Source of the DNA: Cellulomonas shaoxiangyii
Lineage (GTDB): Bacteria; Actinomycetota; Actinomycetes; Actinomycetales; Cellulomonadaceae
NCBI RefSeq assembly: GCF_004798685.1
Contig: NZ_CP039291.1
Location: 1,488,001-1,552,000 of the forward strand
Reading direction: 5' to 3'
DNA length: 64,000 nucleotides
Made by a program: the position numbers and the translations under genes. Every line of letters starts with the position of its first letter. Within the stretch, counting starts at the first letter, position 1. Shown here one piece after another: positions 47,054 to 56,648 of the stretch. The notes beneath the pieces were generated by a model. The model searched no databases. It saw only the letters and a program-made list of their open reading frames with translations, and was not told the origin of the DNA.

Positions 47054-49801
47054 TCAGGAGTCGCCGCCCGTGTTGCCGGACGTGCCGGCGGTGACGTCGT
47101 ACAGGCGGTACCGCTCGATCGCCTGCGCCGGCAGGGACGCGTCCACCGCACCCTCGAGCACGAGCTGCTGGAGCACGCGCACCGCGGTCGACGGGCCGTC
47201 GATCTTGAAGTGCCGGCGGGCCGCTGCCCGGGTGTCCGAGAAGCCGAAGCCGTCCGCGCCGAGCGTGGCGTAGCGGCCGGGCACCCACGCCCGCACCTGG
47301 TCGGCGACCAGGTGGTCGAAGTCGGTCGTCGCGACGAACGGACCCTCCGAGCCCTGCAGCTTCGACGTCAGGTACGGCGTGCGGGGCTGCTCGCCGGGGT
47401 TCAGGAACGCCTGCTGCTCGGCGGCCAGCGCCTCGCGGCGCAGCTCGTTCCAGCTCGTCACCGACCACACCGCGGCGCGCACGCCCCAGTCCTCGGCGAG
47501 GAGGTGCTGCGCCTCGAGCGCCCACGGCACCGCGACGCCCGACGCCAGGATCTGCGCACGGGGGCCGTCGCCCTCGGCGGGCGCCACGAGGTGGATGCCC
47601 CTGAGGATGCCCTCGACGTCGACGCCCTCGGGCTCGGCCGGCTGCACCATCGGCTCGTTGTAGACGGTCAGGTAGTAGATGACGTTGGGGTCGCGCCCGT
47701 CCGTCCCGTCGCCGTACATGCGCTGGATGCCGTCGCGCACGATGTGCCGGATCTCGTAGCCGTACGCCGGGTCGTAGTGCACGACGTGCGGCATGGTGCC
47801 CGCGAGGAGCGGCGAGTGCCCGTCGGCGTGCTGCAGGCCCTCCCCGGTCAGGGTGGTGCGGCCGGCCGTGGCGCCAATGAGGAAGCCGCGCGCCATCTGG
47901 TCGCCGGCGGCCCAGAACTGGTCGCCGGTCCGCTGGAACCCGAACATCGAGTAGTAGAAGTAGAACGGGATGAGCGGCTCGCCGTGCGTCGCGTAGGCCG
48001 TCCCGACGGCCTGGAACGCCGACGCGGAGCCCGCCTCGTTGATGCCGGTGTGCATGATCTGGCCGGCCTCGCTCTCCTTGTAGGAGAGCATGAGCGCCCG
48101 GTCGACGGCCATGTAGTTCTGGCCGTTGGTGTTGAAGATCTTGGCGGTGGGGAAGATCGAGTCGAGGCCGAACGTGCGCGCCTCGTCGGGGATGATCGGC
48201 ACCAGGCGGTGGCCGAACTCCTTGTCCTTCAGCAGGTCCTTGAACAGGCGCACGAGCGCCATGGTCGTGGCGACCTCCTGCGTGCCCGAGCCCTTCGCCA
48301 GGCCCTCGTAGGCCTTCGCCTCGGGCAGGGCCAGCTTGGTGTGGGCCGTGCGGCGCTCCGGAACGAACCCGCCGAGCTGACGGCGCCGGTCCAGCATGTA
48401 CCGGATGGCCGGGTCGTCGGGGCCCGGGTTGTAGTACGGCGGCAGGTACGGGTCGGCCTCGATCTGCTCGTCGCTGACCGGGATGTGCAGCGAGTCCCGC
48501 AGCGTCTTGAGCTCGTCGACCTTGAGCTTCTTCATCTGGTGCGTGGCGTTGCGGCCCGCGAAGCCCGACCCCAGCCCGTAGCCCTTGATGGTGTGCGCCA
48601 GGATCACCGTCGGCTGCCCCGTGTGCTCGCGCGCGGCCTTGTAGGCGGCGTAGAGCTTGCGGTAGTCGTGACCGCCACGCTTGAGCGCCCAGATCTCGTC
48701 GTCCGTCATCTTCGCGACGAGCGCCTTGGTGCGCGGGTCCCGGCCGAAGAAGTGCTCGCGGATGAACGCGCCGTCCTCGGCGCGGTACGTCTGGAAGTCG
48801 CCGTCGGGCGTCGTGTTCATGAGGTGCACGAGCGCGCGGTCCTTGTCGGCGTTGAGCAGGGTGTCCCACTCGCGGCCCCAGATGACCTTGATGACGTTCC
48901 AGCCGGCGCCGCGGAACTGCGCCTCGAGCTCCTGGATGATCTTGCCGTTGCCGCGCACCGGGCCGTCGAGACGCTGCAGGTTGCAGTTGACGACGAACGT
49001 CAGGTTGTCGAGGTTCTGCTGCGCGGCGTGCTGCAGCATGCCGCGCGACTCCGGCTCGTCCATCTCGCCGTCGCCGAGGTACGCCCAGACGTCCTGCTCG
49101 CTGGTGTCCTTGATGCCGCGGGCGTGCAGGTACTTGTTGGTCCACGCCTGGTAGATCGCCGACGCGGGACCCAGGCCCATCGAGACCGTCGGGAACTCCC
49201 ACAGCTCCGGCGCAAGGCGCGGGTGCGGGTACGACGGGAGGCCCCCGCCCGGGTGCGACAGCTCCTGGCGGAACCCGTCGAGCTGGTGCTCGCTCAGCCG
49301 GCCCTCGAGGAACGCGCGGGCGTACACGCCGGGGGAGGCGTGCCCCTGGAAGTACACCTGGTCGCCGCCGCCCGGGTGGTCCTTGCCGCGGAAGAAGTGG
49401 TTGAGGCCCACCTCGGTGAGCGTCGCGACGGACGCGTACGACGAGATGTGGCCGCCGACGGCCACGCCCGGGCGCTGCGCGCGCGTCACCATGACGGCGG
49501 CGTTCCAGCGGATCCAGGAGCGGTAGCGCCGCTCCATGACCTCGTCACCGGGGAAGTACGGCTCGTTGTGCACCGCGATGGTGTTGACGTACGGGGTGTT
49601 GAGCGACGCGGGGATCGCGACGTTCCGCTGCCGCGCGTGGCGCAGCATGCTCATGAGGACGTACCGCGCGCGCGGGCCGCCCTTCTCGTCGATCAGGCCG
49701 TCGAGCGACTCGACCCACTCACCGGTCTCCTCCGGGTCGATGTCCGGGACCTGGCTGAGCAGGCCGCCGATCAGCGGGCCCGTCTCGTCGATGGAAGCCA
49801 C
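47054..49801 (-). CDS. aceE: Pyruvate dehydrogenase E1 component
   Basis: A 915-residue homodimeric E1 that decarboxylates pyruvate with thiamine diphosphate and passes acetyl to lipoyl-E2, feeding acetyl-CoA to the nearby fatty-acid genes. The TPP motif is visible: [10 protein letters not shown] followed by [13 protein letters not shown]. The N-terminus has [15 protein letters not shown]. The GTG at 49801 is chosen because AAGGAG lies six bases upstream; the long in-frame extension is unrelated. Full length for actinobacterial AceE. Its E2/E3 partners are not in this window. Confidence 0.96.
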   Translation of the reverse strand: MASIDETGPLIGGLLSQVPDIDPEETGEWVESLDGLIDEKGGPRARYVLMSMLRHARQRNVAIPASLNTPYVNTIAVHNEPYFPGDEVMERRYRSWIRWNAAVMVTRAQRPGVAVGGHISSYASVATLTEVGLNHFFRGKDHPGGGDQVYFQGHASPGVYARAFLEGRLSEHQLDGFRQELSHPGGGLPSYPHPRLAPELWEFPTVSMGLGPASAIYQAWTNKYLHARGIKDTSEQDVWAYLGDGEMDEPESRGMLQHAAQQNLDNLTFVVNCNLQRLDGPVRGNGKIIQELEAQFRGAGWNVIKVIWGREWDTLLNADKDRALVHLMNTTPDGDFQTYRAEDGAFIREHFFGRDPRTKALVAKMTDDEIWALKRGGHDYRKLYAAYKAAREHTGQPTVILAHTIKGYGLGSGFAGRNATHQMKKLKVDELKTLRDSLHIPVSDEQIEADPYLPPYYNPGPDDPAIRYMLDRRRQLGGFVPERRTAHTKLALPEAKAYEGLAKGSGTQEVATTMALVRLFKDLLKDKEFGHRLVPIIPDEARTFGLDSIFPTAKIFNTNGQNYMAVDRALMLSYKESEAGQIMHTGINEAGSASAFQAVGTAYATHGEPLIPFYFYYSMFGFQRTGDQFWAAGDQMARGFLIGATAGRTTLTGEGLQHADGHSPLLAGTMPHVVHYDPAYGYEIRHIVRDGIQRMYGDGTDGRDPNVIYYLTVYNEPMVQPAEPEGVDVEGILRGIHLVAPAEGDGPRAQILASGVAVPWALEAQHLLAEDWGVRAAVWSVTSWNELRREALAAEQQAFLNPGEQPRTPYLTSKLQGSEGPFVATTDFDHLVADQVRAWVPGRYATLGADGFGFSDTRAAARRHFKIDGPSTAVRVLQQLVLEGAVDASLPAQAIERYRLYDVTAGTSGNTGGDS

Positions 49802-50141
49802 CGGGTGCTCCTTCGCGTCTCGTGCGCCCCCGAGCGGTCCGCCCCGGTGCGCCTCACCATCCCACGGTCGGCGTCTCGCGCGGGTGGCGAGCGGTCGCGG
49901 CTGCGGGTATCCGGACCATTCTCGGACGCGCAGGCCAGGAAAGTCACACCGGTGACCGTGACGTGGGTGACACGGGGGGGCAGCACGGTGACACACGCCG
50001 CCTGCGAGGACGTCGCCGGGCCGCCCGGGGCCCATGTGGGCTAACGTGTCCCGACATCGGCAGGCGGTCCCGTCAGGAGGGTCCGCCGGTGGGGGCCACG
50101 GCCCCCGTCGCAGCCGTCGGGCAGAAGGGAACGGGCCGGAC
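49802..50141. promoter_or_regulatory. aceE/DUF3052 divergent regulatory region
   Basis: This 340-base gap has no gene. Repeated GTGAC elements are present, including GTCAC-ACCG-GTGAC at 49944-49957, GGGTGACAC and GGTGACAC downstream. TAACGT (50043-50048) is a plausible -10 for the rightward gene. The GTGAC group may be an operator, but no regulator is identified. Confidence 0.45.
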
Positions 50142-50561
50142 GTGTCTTCCACCGCGGACGACGCCGCGACGCAGGCCGCTCGTCTCGGCTTCGTGGCCGG
50201 GCAGGTCGTGCAGGAGCTGGGGTACGACGACGACGTCGACGACGACCTCCGCACGGGTCTCGAGACGCTGACGGGCAACGAGCTCGTCGACGAGGACTAC
50301 GACGACGTCACCGACGGTGCGGTCATCTGGTTCCGGGACGACGACGGCGACCTCACGGACTTCCTCGTCGACGCCATGACGGTGCTCGACGACAACGGGC
50401 CGATCTGGGTGTTCTCGCCCAAGGCCGGCCGGCCGGGGCACGTGAAGCACAGCGACATCGAGGAGGCCGCGACGACGTCGGGGCTGCACGCGATGACCAC
50501 GTTCTCGATCGGCCCGGACTGGTCCGCCACCCGCCTGTCGACGCGCGGCCGCGGCAAATGA
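50142..50561 (+). CDS. DUF3052 protein
   Basis: A 139-residue acidic protein: [27 protein letters not shown], then [37 protein letters not shown] and [20 protein letters not shown], the DUF3052 pattern. In M. tuberculosis the same gene (Rv2239c) sits between ahpE and aceE, and the order is kept here. GTG start; the nearest ribosome-like GAAGGGA is far upstream. Function unknown. Confidence 0.85.
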   Translation: MSSTADDAATQAARLGFVAGQVVQELGYDDDVDDDLRTGLETLTGNELVDEDYDDVTDGAVIWFRDDDGDLTDFLVDAMTVLDDNGPIWVFSPKAGRPGHVKHSDIEEAATTSGLHAMTTFSIGPDWSATRLSTRGRGK

Positions 50562-50568
50562 CCCCGGC

Positions 50569-51033
50569 GTGAGCGTCCCCGCACCCGGGGACGTCGCGCC
50601 CGACCTGACGCTGCCGGACACGCACGGCAGCCCCGTCACCCTGTCCGAGCTGCGCGGCACGCCCGTCGCGCTGGTCTTCTTCCCCTTCGCCTTCTCCCGG
50701 GTCTGCGCGGGGGAGCTGTGCGAGCTGCGGGACAACCTCGGGGAGTTCGAGGCCGCGGGCGTCACGCTGCTCGGCGTCTCGTGCGACCCGATGTTCGCGC
50801 TCCGGGCGTGGTCGGAGCAGGAGCAGCACGGGTTCGACCTGCTCTCCGACTTCTGGCCGCACGGGGCGGCCGCGCGCGCGTACGGCGTGTTCGACGAGGA
50901 GCACGGCCTGGCGCTGCGGGGCAGCTTCCTGCTCGACGCCGAGGGCGTCGTGCGCTGGTCCGTCGTCCACCCGCGCGGGCGGGCCCGTCCCCTCGCGGCG
51001 TACCGCCAGGCGCTGGCGACGCTGCACCGCTGA
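50569..51033 (+). CDS. AhpE-type peroxiredoxin
   Basis: A 154-residue thioredoxin-fold peroxidase: APDLTLPDTHGSPVTLSELRG, then FFPFAFSRVCAGELCELRD. C46 is the peroxidatic Cys. C51 follows at C-x4-C, the spacing of PrxQ/BCP resolving cysteines but absent from the one-Cys AhpE I recall. It reduces peroxides, probably with mycothiol-type or thioredoxin partners. Eight bases after the DUF3052 gene, so in the same transcript. Confidence 0.85.
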   Translation: MSVPAPGDVAPDLTLPDTHGSPVTLSELRGTPVALVFFPFAFSRVCAGELCELRDNLGEFEAAGVTLLGVSCDPMFALRAWSEQEQHGFDLLSDFWPHGAAARAYGVFDEEHGLALRGSFLLDAEGVVRWSVVHPRGRARPLAAYRQALATLHR

Positions 51034-51045
51034 CCCCGGTGAGGG

Positions 51046-51119
51046 TGGGCCCGGCCGGTCTCGAACCGACGACCTCCGCGGTGTAAGCGCGGCGCTCTGA
51101 CCAACTGAGCTACAGGCCC
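51046..51119 (-). tRNA. tRNA-Val (TAC)
   Basis: A 74-base cloverleaf: acceptor GGGCCTG with CGGGCCC (one wobble pair), D-arm GCTC...GAGC, CCGCG/CGCGG anticodon stem with loop CTTACAC (TAC), and GTTCGAGAC T-loop. CCA is not encoded. It sits between the peroxiredoxin and alcohol dehydrogenase genes on the other strand. Confidence 0.95.
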
Positions 51120-51160
51120 CTCAAGCGTCGGACAGCCTACCGGCGACGTAGGCTCGGGCC

Positions 51161-52210
51161 GTGCGCGCCACCCTCCTGCATGGTCCCCGTGACGTCCGTG
51201 TCGAGCAGGTGCCCGACCCGGTCGTCCGCCGTCCGACCGACGCCGTCGTGCGCGTGGTCGCGAGCTGTGTGTGCGGCTCCGACCTGTGGCCGTACCGCGG
51301 CGTCCGGCCGGTGCGCGAGCCGCGGCGGATCGGGCACGAGTTCGTCGGCGTCGTCGAGGAGGTCGGGTCCGACGTGGCGCGGGTCGCCGTGGGCGACTTC
51401 GTCGTCGCGCCGTTCGCGATCAGCGACGGCACGTGCGTGCACTGCCGCAACGGCGTGCACACGTCGTGCGTGCACGGCGAGAGCTGGGGCAGCGCCGACC
51501 GGTACGGCGACATGGTGGACGGGGGGCAGGGCGAGTACGTGCGCGTGCCGCTCGCGGACGGCACGCTCGTCGTCACCCCCGAGCACCCGGACGACGCGCT
51601 GCTGCCGCACGTCCTCACGCTCACCGACGTCATGGGCACCGGGCACCACGCGGCCCTGGCCGGGGGCGTGCGCGCCGGCTCCACGGTGGCGGTCGTCGGC
51701 GACGGCGCCGTCGGGCTGTGCGCGGTGATCGCGGCACGCCGGCTGGGTGCCGAGCGCGTCGTCGCGATGTCACGGCACGAGGCGCGGTCGGCCCTCGCGG
51801 TCCGCTTCGGCGCCACGGACGTCGTCGCGGAGCGCGGCGACGAGGGCGCGGCGGCGGTGATCGACCTGCTCGGCGGCGTCGGTCCGGACGCGGTGCTGGA
51901 GTGCGTGGGGACCAAGGAGTCGATGCAGCAGGCGCTCGACACGGTGCGGCCGGGGGGCCGCGTCGGCTACGTCGGGGTGCCCGCGGGCGGTCCCGAGCTG
52001 CCGGTGCCGCAGCTGTTCGGCGCGAACATCGGCGTGCTGGGCGGCGTCGCGCCCGTGCGTGCGTACATCGAGGGGCTGCTGCCCGACGTGTGGGCGGGCA
52101 CCATCGAGCCGGGGCTCGTCTTCGACGGGACGTTCGCGCTCGACGAGATCGGTGCCGCGTACGCCGCGATGGACGAGCGGACGGTGACGAAGTCGCTGGT
52201 CCTGCCGTGA
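51161..52210 (+). CDS. Zinc-dependent alcohol dehydrogenase (MDR family)
   Basis: A 349-residue MDR enzyme. Catalytic zinc ligands are C38 (CVCGSD) and H59-E60 (IGHEFVG); structural zinc-type Cys lie at C92, C95 and C103 (TCVHCRNGVHTSC). The NAD(P) motif is VAVVGDGAVGLCA. Substrate unknown. TAGGCT ends six bases before the GTG, so the transcript is probably leaderless. Its end overlaps the NIF3 gene by GTGA. Confidence 0.88.
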   Translation: MRATLLHGPRDVRVEQVPDPVVRRPTDAVVRVVASCVCGSDLWPYRGVRPVREPRRIGHEFVGVVEEVGSDVARVAVGDFVVAPFAISDGTCVHCRNGVHTSCVHGESWGSADRYGDMVDGGQGEYVRVPLADGTLVVTPEHPDDALLPHVLTLTDVMGTGHHAALAGGVRAGSTVAVVGDGAVGLCAVIAARRLGAERVVAMSRHEARSALAVRFGATDVVAERGDEGAAAVIDLLGGVGPDAVLECVGTKESMQQALDTVRPGGRVGYVGVPAGGPELPVPQLFGANIGVLGGVAPVRAYIEGLLPDVWAGTIEPGLVFDGTFALDEIGAAYAAMDERTVTKSLVLP

Positions 52211-53403
52211 GCCCCGCGACGCTCGCCGACGTCGTCGCCGCGCTCGAGCGCCGGTACCCGCCGCGGACGGCGGAGTCCTGGGACGCCGTCGGCCTCACGG
52301 CAGGTGACCCGGCCGCGCCCGTGCGGCGGGTGCTGCTCGCGGTGGACCCCGTGGCCGCGGTGGTCGACGAGGCGCTCGCGTGGGACGCCGACCTGCTGCT
52401 CACGCACCACCCGCTGTACCTGCGCGGCGTCCACTCGGTGGCGGCCACGACGTACAAGGGCGCGCTCGTGCACCGTCTCGTGCGCGGCGGCTGCGCCCTG
52501 TACACCGCGCACACCAACGCCGACGCGGCACGCGGGGGAGTGGCCGAGGCGCTCGCCGACGCGCTCGGCGTGGTCGATACCGTGCCCCTGGTGCCGGTGC
52601 CCGCGCCGGCGCTCGACAAGGTCGTCGTCTTCGTCCCGGCCGACCACGCCGACGCGCTCGTCGACGCGCTCGCGTCCGCCGGGGCCGGGGTGCTCGGCGA
52701 CTACGAGCGCGCGGCGTGGACGACGACGGGTGAGGGGACCTTCACGCCGCTGGAGGGCGCGGCACCGGCGATCGGCGCGGTGGGCCGGCGGGAGCACGTG
52801 CGCGAGACGCGCGTCGAGATGGTGGCACCGCGGACCGACCGGTCGCGTGTGCTCGCCGCGCTGCGCGCCGCCCACCCGTACGAGGAGCCGGCGTACGACG
52901 TGCTCGAGCTCGCCCCGGAGCCGGGTCCGACCGGGCTGGGCCGCGTCGGGTCGCTGCGCGAGCCGGTGACCCTCGCCGCGTTCGCCGCCGCGGTCGCCGG
53001 CGCCGTGCCCGCGACCGCGCAGGGCGTCCGGTACGCCGGCGACCCCGACATGCTGGTGCGGCGCGTGGCGGTGCTCGGCGGGTCCGGCGACTCGCTGTTC
53101 GACGCCGTGCGCGCCGCCGACGTCGACGCGTACGTCACCGCGGACCTGCGTCACCACCCCGCCTCCGAGCAGCAGGAGCGCGCGGCGTTCGAGGCGGGCG
53201 GCGGCGCGCCGCGGCCCGCGCTCGTCGACCTCGCGCACTCCGCGTCGGAGTGGCCGTGGCTCGTGCGCGCGGCCGCCGGCCTGGTCGCGGACCTGCAGGC
53301 GCAGGGCACTACGGTGGAGACCCGCGTGAGCACGCTGCGCACCGACCCGTGGACGGGTCACGTGCCGCAGACGGCCAGCACCCAGCCGGAAGGAACCCCG
53401 TGA
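52207..53403 (+). CDS. NIF3/YqfO dinuclear-metal protein
   Basis: A 398-residue protein with two NIF3 halves and an inserted PII-like domain. N-half: SWDAVGLTAGDP, LLTHHPLYLRG, YTAHTNADAARGGV. C-half: HPYEEPAYDVLEL, VAVLGGSGDSL, YVTADLRHHPASEQQE. Conserved His and Asp/Glu bind two metals in hexameric NIF3 proteins; the biochemical role is unclear. It is first of a three-gene operon with the zinc-ribbon and phosphatase genes, as in M. tuberculosis Rv2230c-Rv2228c. Confidence 0.88.
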   Translation: MSPATLADVVAALERRYPPRTAESWDAVGLTAGDPAAPVRRVLLAVDPVAAVVDEALAWDADLLLTHHPLYLRGVHSVAATTYKGALVHRLVRGGCALYTAHTNADAARGGVAEALADALGVVDTVPLVPVPAPALDKVVVFVPADHADALVDALASAGAGVLGDYERAAWTTTGEGTFTPLEGAAPAIGAVGRREHVRETRVEMVAPRTDRSRVLAALRAAHPYEEPAYDVLELAPEPGPTGLGRVGSLREPVTLAAFAAAVAGAVPATAQGVRYAGDPDMLVRRVAVLGGSGDSLFDAVRAADVDAYVTADLRHHPASEQQERAAFEAGGGAPRPALVDLAHSASEWPWLVRAAAGLVADLQAQGTTVETRVSTLRTDPWTGHVPQTASTQPEGTP

Positions 53404-54140
53404 CGAGCGCCCCCGCAGTCGACCAGCGCCGTCTCCTGGACGTCCAGGAGCTCGACACCCGCCTCGACCAGCTCGCGCACAAGCGGCGCACGCTGCCCGC
53501 CCTCGCCCGGCTCATCGAGCTCGACGCGCAGCTCGCCGACCTCGACACCGCGCTCGTCACGTCCCGCACCGCCGCGTCCGACCTGCGCACGGAGCTGCGC
53601 AAGGCGGAGGCGGACGTCGAGCAGGTCCGCAGCCGGGCCACGCGCAACCAGCAGCGGCTCGACGCGGGGCAGGTCTCCGCCAAGGACGCGCAGGCGCTGT
53701 CGAGCGAGCTCGAGAGCCTGGCCCGCCGGCAGGGGGACCTCGAGGAGGTCGAGCTCGAGGTCATGGAGCGCCTGGAGGCCCACGAGGGGGTGCTGACGGA
53801 GCTCGAGCAGGCGCACCTCGCGCTGGTCGGGGAGCGGGACAAGGTCGTCGCGGAGCGCGACGCCGCGTACGCGGAGATCGACGCCGAGGCCCAGCGGCTC
53901 CGGTCGGTGCGCGCGACGGCGGCCGACGGCATCGACGCCGCCCTCGTCACGCTCTACGAGCGGCTGCGCGGTCAGCACCAGGGCCGCGGCGCGGCGCCGC
54001 TGCGCGGCAACCGGTGCGAGGGCTGCCGCCTGGAGCTCAACCCCCTGGATCTCGAGGGAATCCGCGCCAAGCCGGCCGACGCCGTGGTGCGGTGCGAGGA
54101 GTGCGGGCGCATCCTGATCCGCGGGACCGAGGGGGCCTGA
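53400..54140 (+). CDS. Coiled-coil zinc-ribbon protein
   Basis: A 246-residue protein: a long coiled coil (about 15-175; KAEADVEQVRSRATRNQQRLD, LEEVELEVMERLEAHEGVLTELEQAHL) and a C-terminal C4 zinc ribbon (NRCEGCRLELNP ... RCEECGRIL). Like Rv2229c and CT398 proteins, likely an adaptor. GTG start in a GTGA overlap with the NIF3 gene. Confidence 0.85.
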   Translation: MTSAPAVDQRRLLDVQELDTRLDQLAHKRRTLPALARLIELDAQLADLDTALVTSRTAASDLRTELRKAEADVEQVRSRATRNQQRLDAGQVSAKDAQALSSELESLARRQGDLEEVELEVMERLEAHEGVLTELEQAHLALVGERDKVVAERDAAYAEIDAEAQRLRSVRATAADGIDAALVTLYERLRGQHQGRGAAPLRGNRCEGCRLELNPLDLEGIRAKPADAVVRCEECGRILIRGTEGA

Positions 54141-54928
54141 TGACCGCACCGGGCGACGGCGCGCAGGCGCTCGACCACGACACGGCGACCGACCCGGCCG
54201 GGACGGGAACCCCGGCGGGCCAGGCCCGGGCGCGACAGCCGCGCCCGTCCGGTGCCGCGGTGCGCTTCGACGCCGACGAGCCCGTGACGGTCGTGCTGGT
54301 GCGGCACGGGCAGACGACCATGACGGTCTCGCGGGGGTACTCCGGCTCCTCGGAGCCCGGGCCGCCGCTCGACGAGCACGGGCGCGCGCAGGCGGAGGCG
54401 GCAGCGGCGCTCGTGCACCGCGTCGGGCGTGACCTGTGGGGCGACATCGCGTACCCGACGGAGCTCGTCGCGTCGCCGATGGTCCGCACGCAGCAGACCG
54501 GCGGGATTATCGCCGAGCGGCTCTCCCTCGCCGTCCGCACCGACGCGGCGTTCCAGGAGGCGAACTTCGGCGACTGGCAGGGTCTGACCGCCGAGGAGAT
54601 CGAGGAGCGCTGGCCCGGGCAGCTCGAGCCCTGGCACACGTCCGGCCGGCTGCGCCCGCCCGGCGGCGGGGAGTCCATCGAGGACGTCGGCGTGCGCCTG
54701 CGCGCCGGGCTCGAATCGCTGCGGACCGGCGGTCCACGCACCGTCGTCGTGGTCTCGCACGCCGTGGCCATCCGCGCGGCGCTAGGCGTCACCATGGGCG
54801 CGGACCCGGGCACGTGGAGCCAGCTGCGCGTGGCGCCGGCGTCGGTGAGCATCATCCGCCTGTACGCGGACAAGCGGGACGAGATCGCGGTCGCCGGTGC
54901 GCCCAGCGAGGGGTGGGGCGGGGCCTGA
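54140..54928 (+). CDS. Histidine-phosphatase family protein (no RNase H domain)
   Basis: A 262-residue protein with the phosphatase signature LVRHGQTTMTVSRGYSG (RHG), SPMVRTQQTGGII, and VVVVSHAVAIRAALG with the second His. In M. tuberculosis the corresponding Rv2228c fuses an RNase H domain in front; here only ~45 disordered residues precede the phosphatase, so the RNase H part is absent or elsewhere. Last gene of the operon. Substrate unproven. Confidence 0.85.
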   Translation: MTAPGDGAQALDHDTATDPAGTGTPAGQARARQPRPSGAAVRFDADEPVTVVLVRHGQTTMTVSRGYSGSSEPGPPLDEHGRAQAEAAAALVHRVGRDLWGDIAYPTELVASPMVRTQQTGGIIAERLSLAVRTDAAFQEANFGDWQGLTAEEIEERWPGQLEPWHTSGRLRPPGGGESIEDVGVRLRAGLESLRTGGPRTVVVVSHAVAIRAALGVTMGADPGTWSQLRVAPASVSIIRLYADKRDEIAVAGAPSEGWGGA

Positions 54929-54941
54929 CCGCCGCCGCGCG

Positions 54942-55364
54942 TCAGGTCGACGTGGCGTCCGTCTCCTCGTCCGCGACCAGCTCGACCTCGAAGCCGGCCG
55001 CGTTCTCCAGGTAGGCGGCGTAGTGCTCCGGTCCGCCGGCGAACGGGTGGGCGTCCGGGAACATCAGCGTCCAGCCGTGCCGTTCCGCGGCGACCACGAG
55101 GGTGTCGACGTCGGCGCGCGTCCCGGCGTGGAACGCCAGGTGGTTCACCCCGGGGCGGCGGCGGTCGTGGGCTCCCGCCAGCACGTCCGGGCCGGTCTCC
55201 AGGACCACGTACGTGGCGCCGAGCGTCCACGTCGAGCCCGTGCGCCACGTGCTCGTCCGCTCGTACCCGAGTGCGGGGAGCAGCCACGTGAACGACGCCC
55301 ACGCCTCGTCGTCGTCCGGGAGCCACAGCTCGACGTGGTGCAGGGCGCCCCGCGCCGTGGCCAC
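54942..55364 (-). CDS. VOC/glyoxalase-type protein
   Basis: A 140-residue vicinal-oxygen-chelate fold: ALHHVELWLPDDDEAWASF, WTLGATYVVLETGPD, NHLAFHAGTRADVDTL and EHYAAYLENAAGFEVEL. His and Glu at expected metal sites are visible. Could be a lyase, dioxygenase or antibiotic-binding protein; not specified. Starts two bases after the yaaA stop, so likely co-transcribed. Confidence 0.8.
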   Translation of the reverse strand: MATARGALHHVELWLPDDDEAWASFTWLLPALGYERTSTWRTGSTWTLGATYVVLETGPDVLAGAHDRRRPGVNHLAFHAGTRADVDTLVVAAERHGWTLMFPDAHPFAGGPEHYAAYLENAAGFEVELVADEETDATST

Positions 55365-55365
55365 G

Positions 55366-56145
55366 TCAGGCCACCACGAGCGACAGCGTGCGGGCCCCGC
55401 GGCGCGGGGGAGCGTCGAGCTCGACGGCCAGGAGCGCGTCGCCGACCAGCGCGCTCGCGACGTGGGCGAGCTCCTCGGCGTCACGCGGCGGACGTCCGCG
55501 CCGCGTGACGAGGTGCCGCGTCAGGAGGCCCCGCGTGTGCTTCGCGTGGTGCGAGACGACCGAGCGCCGCCCGTCCACCTCGCGCAGCACGCGGACCGTC
55601 ACCCAGTCGGCGTCCGCCGGTGGGGTCCACGCCGCGAGGTACGCGGCGGAGCGGCAGTCGACGACGAGAGCACCGGCGGCCTCCGCGGTGAGCGCGTCGC
55701 CGAGCGGACCGCGCCAGGCCGGCGCGAGCGGCCCCACGCCGGGGAGGTCGGTGCCCATGGACAGCCGGTAGGCGGGGATGCGGTCGTCCGGGGTGACGAC
55801 GCCCCACAGGCCCGACACGATGCGGACGTGCCGCGCGGCCCGGGCACGGGCCGTCGGCGTCAGGCTGTCCAGGCCCGCCGCCCCGTAGAGCACGCCGGTG
55901 TAGACGCGGGACGCGGGCGCCGCCGGGGCGTCGCGGAGGGTCGCGTTGCGCGCGACCTCGTCCGCGAGGCCGCGGGAGACGCCGAGGACCTGGGGCCCGT
56001 CGGGGCGGCCCCCCACCTCGACGAGCGCGTCCAGCACCTTCGCCCGCAGCGGCGTGAGGTCGGCGTGCGAAAGGTCCGCGAGGTCGAGCGGCGCGCCGGA
56101 GCGAGCGGGCGTCTTGCCCTCCGAGGGCGGCAGCATCACGAGCAC
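55366..56145 (-). CDS. yaaA: YaaA-family peroxide-stress protein
   Basis: A 259-residue UPF0246 protein: VMLPPSEGKT, SRVYTGVLYGAAGLDSL, LSMGTDLPGVGPL, SAAYLAAW, VVSHHAKHTRGLL. In E. coli YaaA limits iron and DNA damage under H2O2. The GTG at 56145 fits a leaderless promoter (TACAGT six bases upstream); later in-frame GTG/ATG codons are less likely. The VOC gene follows. Confidence 0.88.
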   Translation of the reverse strand: MLVMLPPSEGKTPARSGAPLDLADLSHADLTPLRAKVLDALVEVGGRPDGPQVLGVSRGLADEVARNATLRDAPAAPASRVYTGVLYGAAGLDSLTPTARARAARHVRIVSGLWGVVTPDDRIPAYRLSMGTDLPGVGPLAPAWRGPLGDALTAEAAGALVVDCRSAAYLAAWTPPADADWVTVRVLREVDGRRSVVSHHAKHTRGLLTRHLVTRRGRPPRDAEELAHVASALVGDALLAVELDAPPRRGARTLSLVVA

Positions 56146-56151
56146 CCCGCG

Positions 56152-56157
56152 ACTGTA
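56152..56157 (-). promoter_or_regulatory. -10 box of the leaderless yaaA promoter
   Basis: TACAGT on the coding strand ends six bases before the GTG at 56145. No ribosome site lies between them. Confidence 0.55.
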
Positions 56158-56208
56158 AGGTGCCGCGACGCGGCGTCCCCGCCGTGCCTGCGGCCGGAAG
56201 GGCGTGCG

Positions 56209-56592
56209 ATGGCTCACGTGAAGGTGCACGGGCGGCGCTCGGTCTGGGCCTCGCGCCGCCAGGAGGTCTCGGACGCGATCCACGGGGCCGTGACGTCGGC
56301 GTGGGGGCTGCCGCAGGACAAGCGGTTCCACCGCTTCTTCTGGTTCGACGACGACGACCTCGTCGCCCCGCGCGGCGACGCCTACCTCGTCGTCGAGGTC
56401 GTCTGCTTCACCGGCCGCAGCCCCGCCGCCGTGCGGGCCCTCGTCGCCGCGTTCTACGACGACGTCGCACCGGCCCTCGGCCTCGCCGCGGACGACCTGG
56501 AGGTCATCGTCCTCGAGAGCCCGCCGACGCACTGGGGCATCCGCGGCCGAGCGGGCGACGAGCTGACGCTGGACTACCGCGTCGACGTGTGA
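56209..56592 (+). CDS. Tautomerase-superfamily protein lacking Pro1
   Basis: A 127-residue protein matching a 4-OT/MIF-type family: HVKVHGRRSVWASRRQEVSDAIHGAVTSAWGLPQDKRFHRFF, YLVVEVVCFTGRS, LEVIVLESPPTHWGIRG. Active tautomerases use an N-terminal Pro after Met removal; here the second residue is Ala, so classic acid/base catalysis is not expected. A GGAAGGGCG lies before the ATG. Confidence 0.78.
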   Translation: MAHVKVHGRRSVWASRRQEVSDAIHGAVTSAWGLPQDKRFHRFFWFDDDDLVAPRGDAYLVVEVVCFTGRSPAAVRALVAAFYDDVAPALGLAADDLEVIVLESPPTHWGIRGRAGDELTLDYRVDV

Positions 56593-56648
56593 GGGTGGGC
56601 GTGCGGCGTGTCGTCGCGCGGCCGACTGCTCCCGTGGACACTGCGCGG

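Noticed and set aside
47210..50044. Rightward frame of 944 codons opposite aceE
   Set aside because: Antisense shadow of aceE, which is complete and has TPP motifs.
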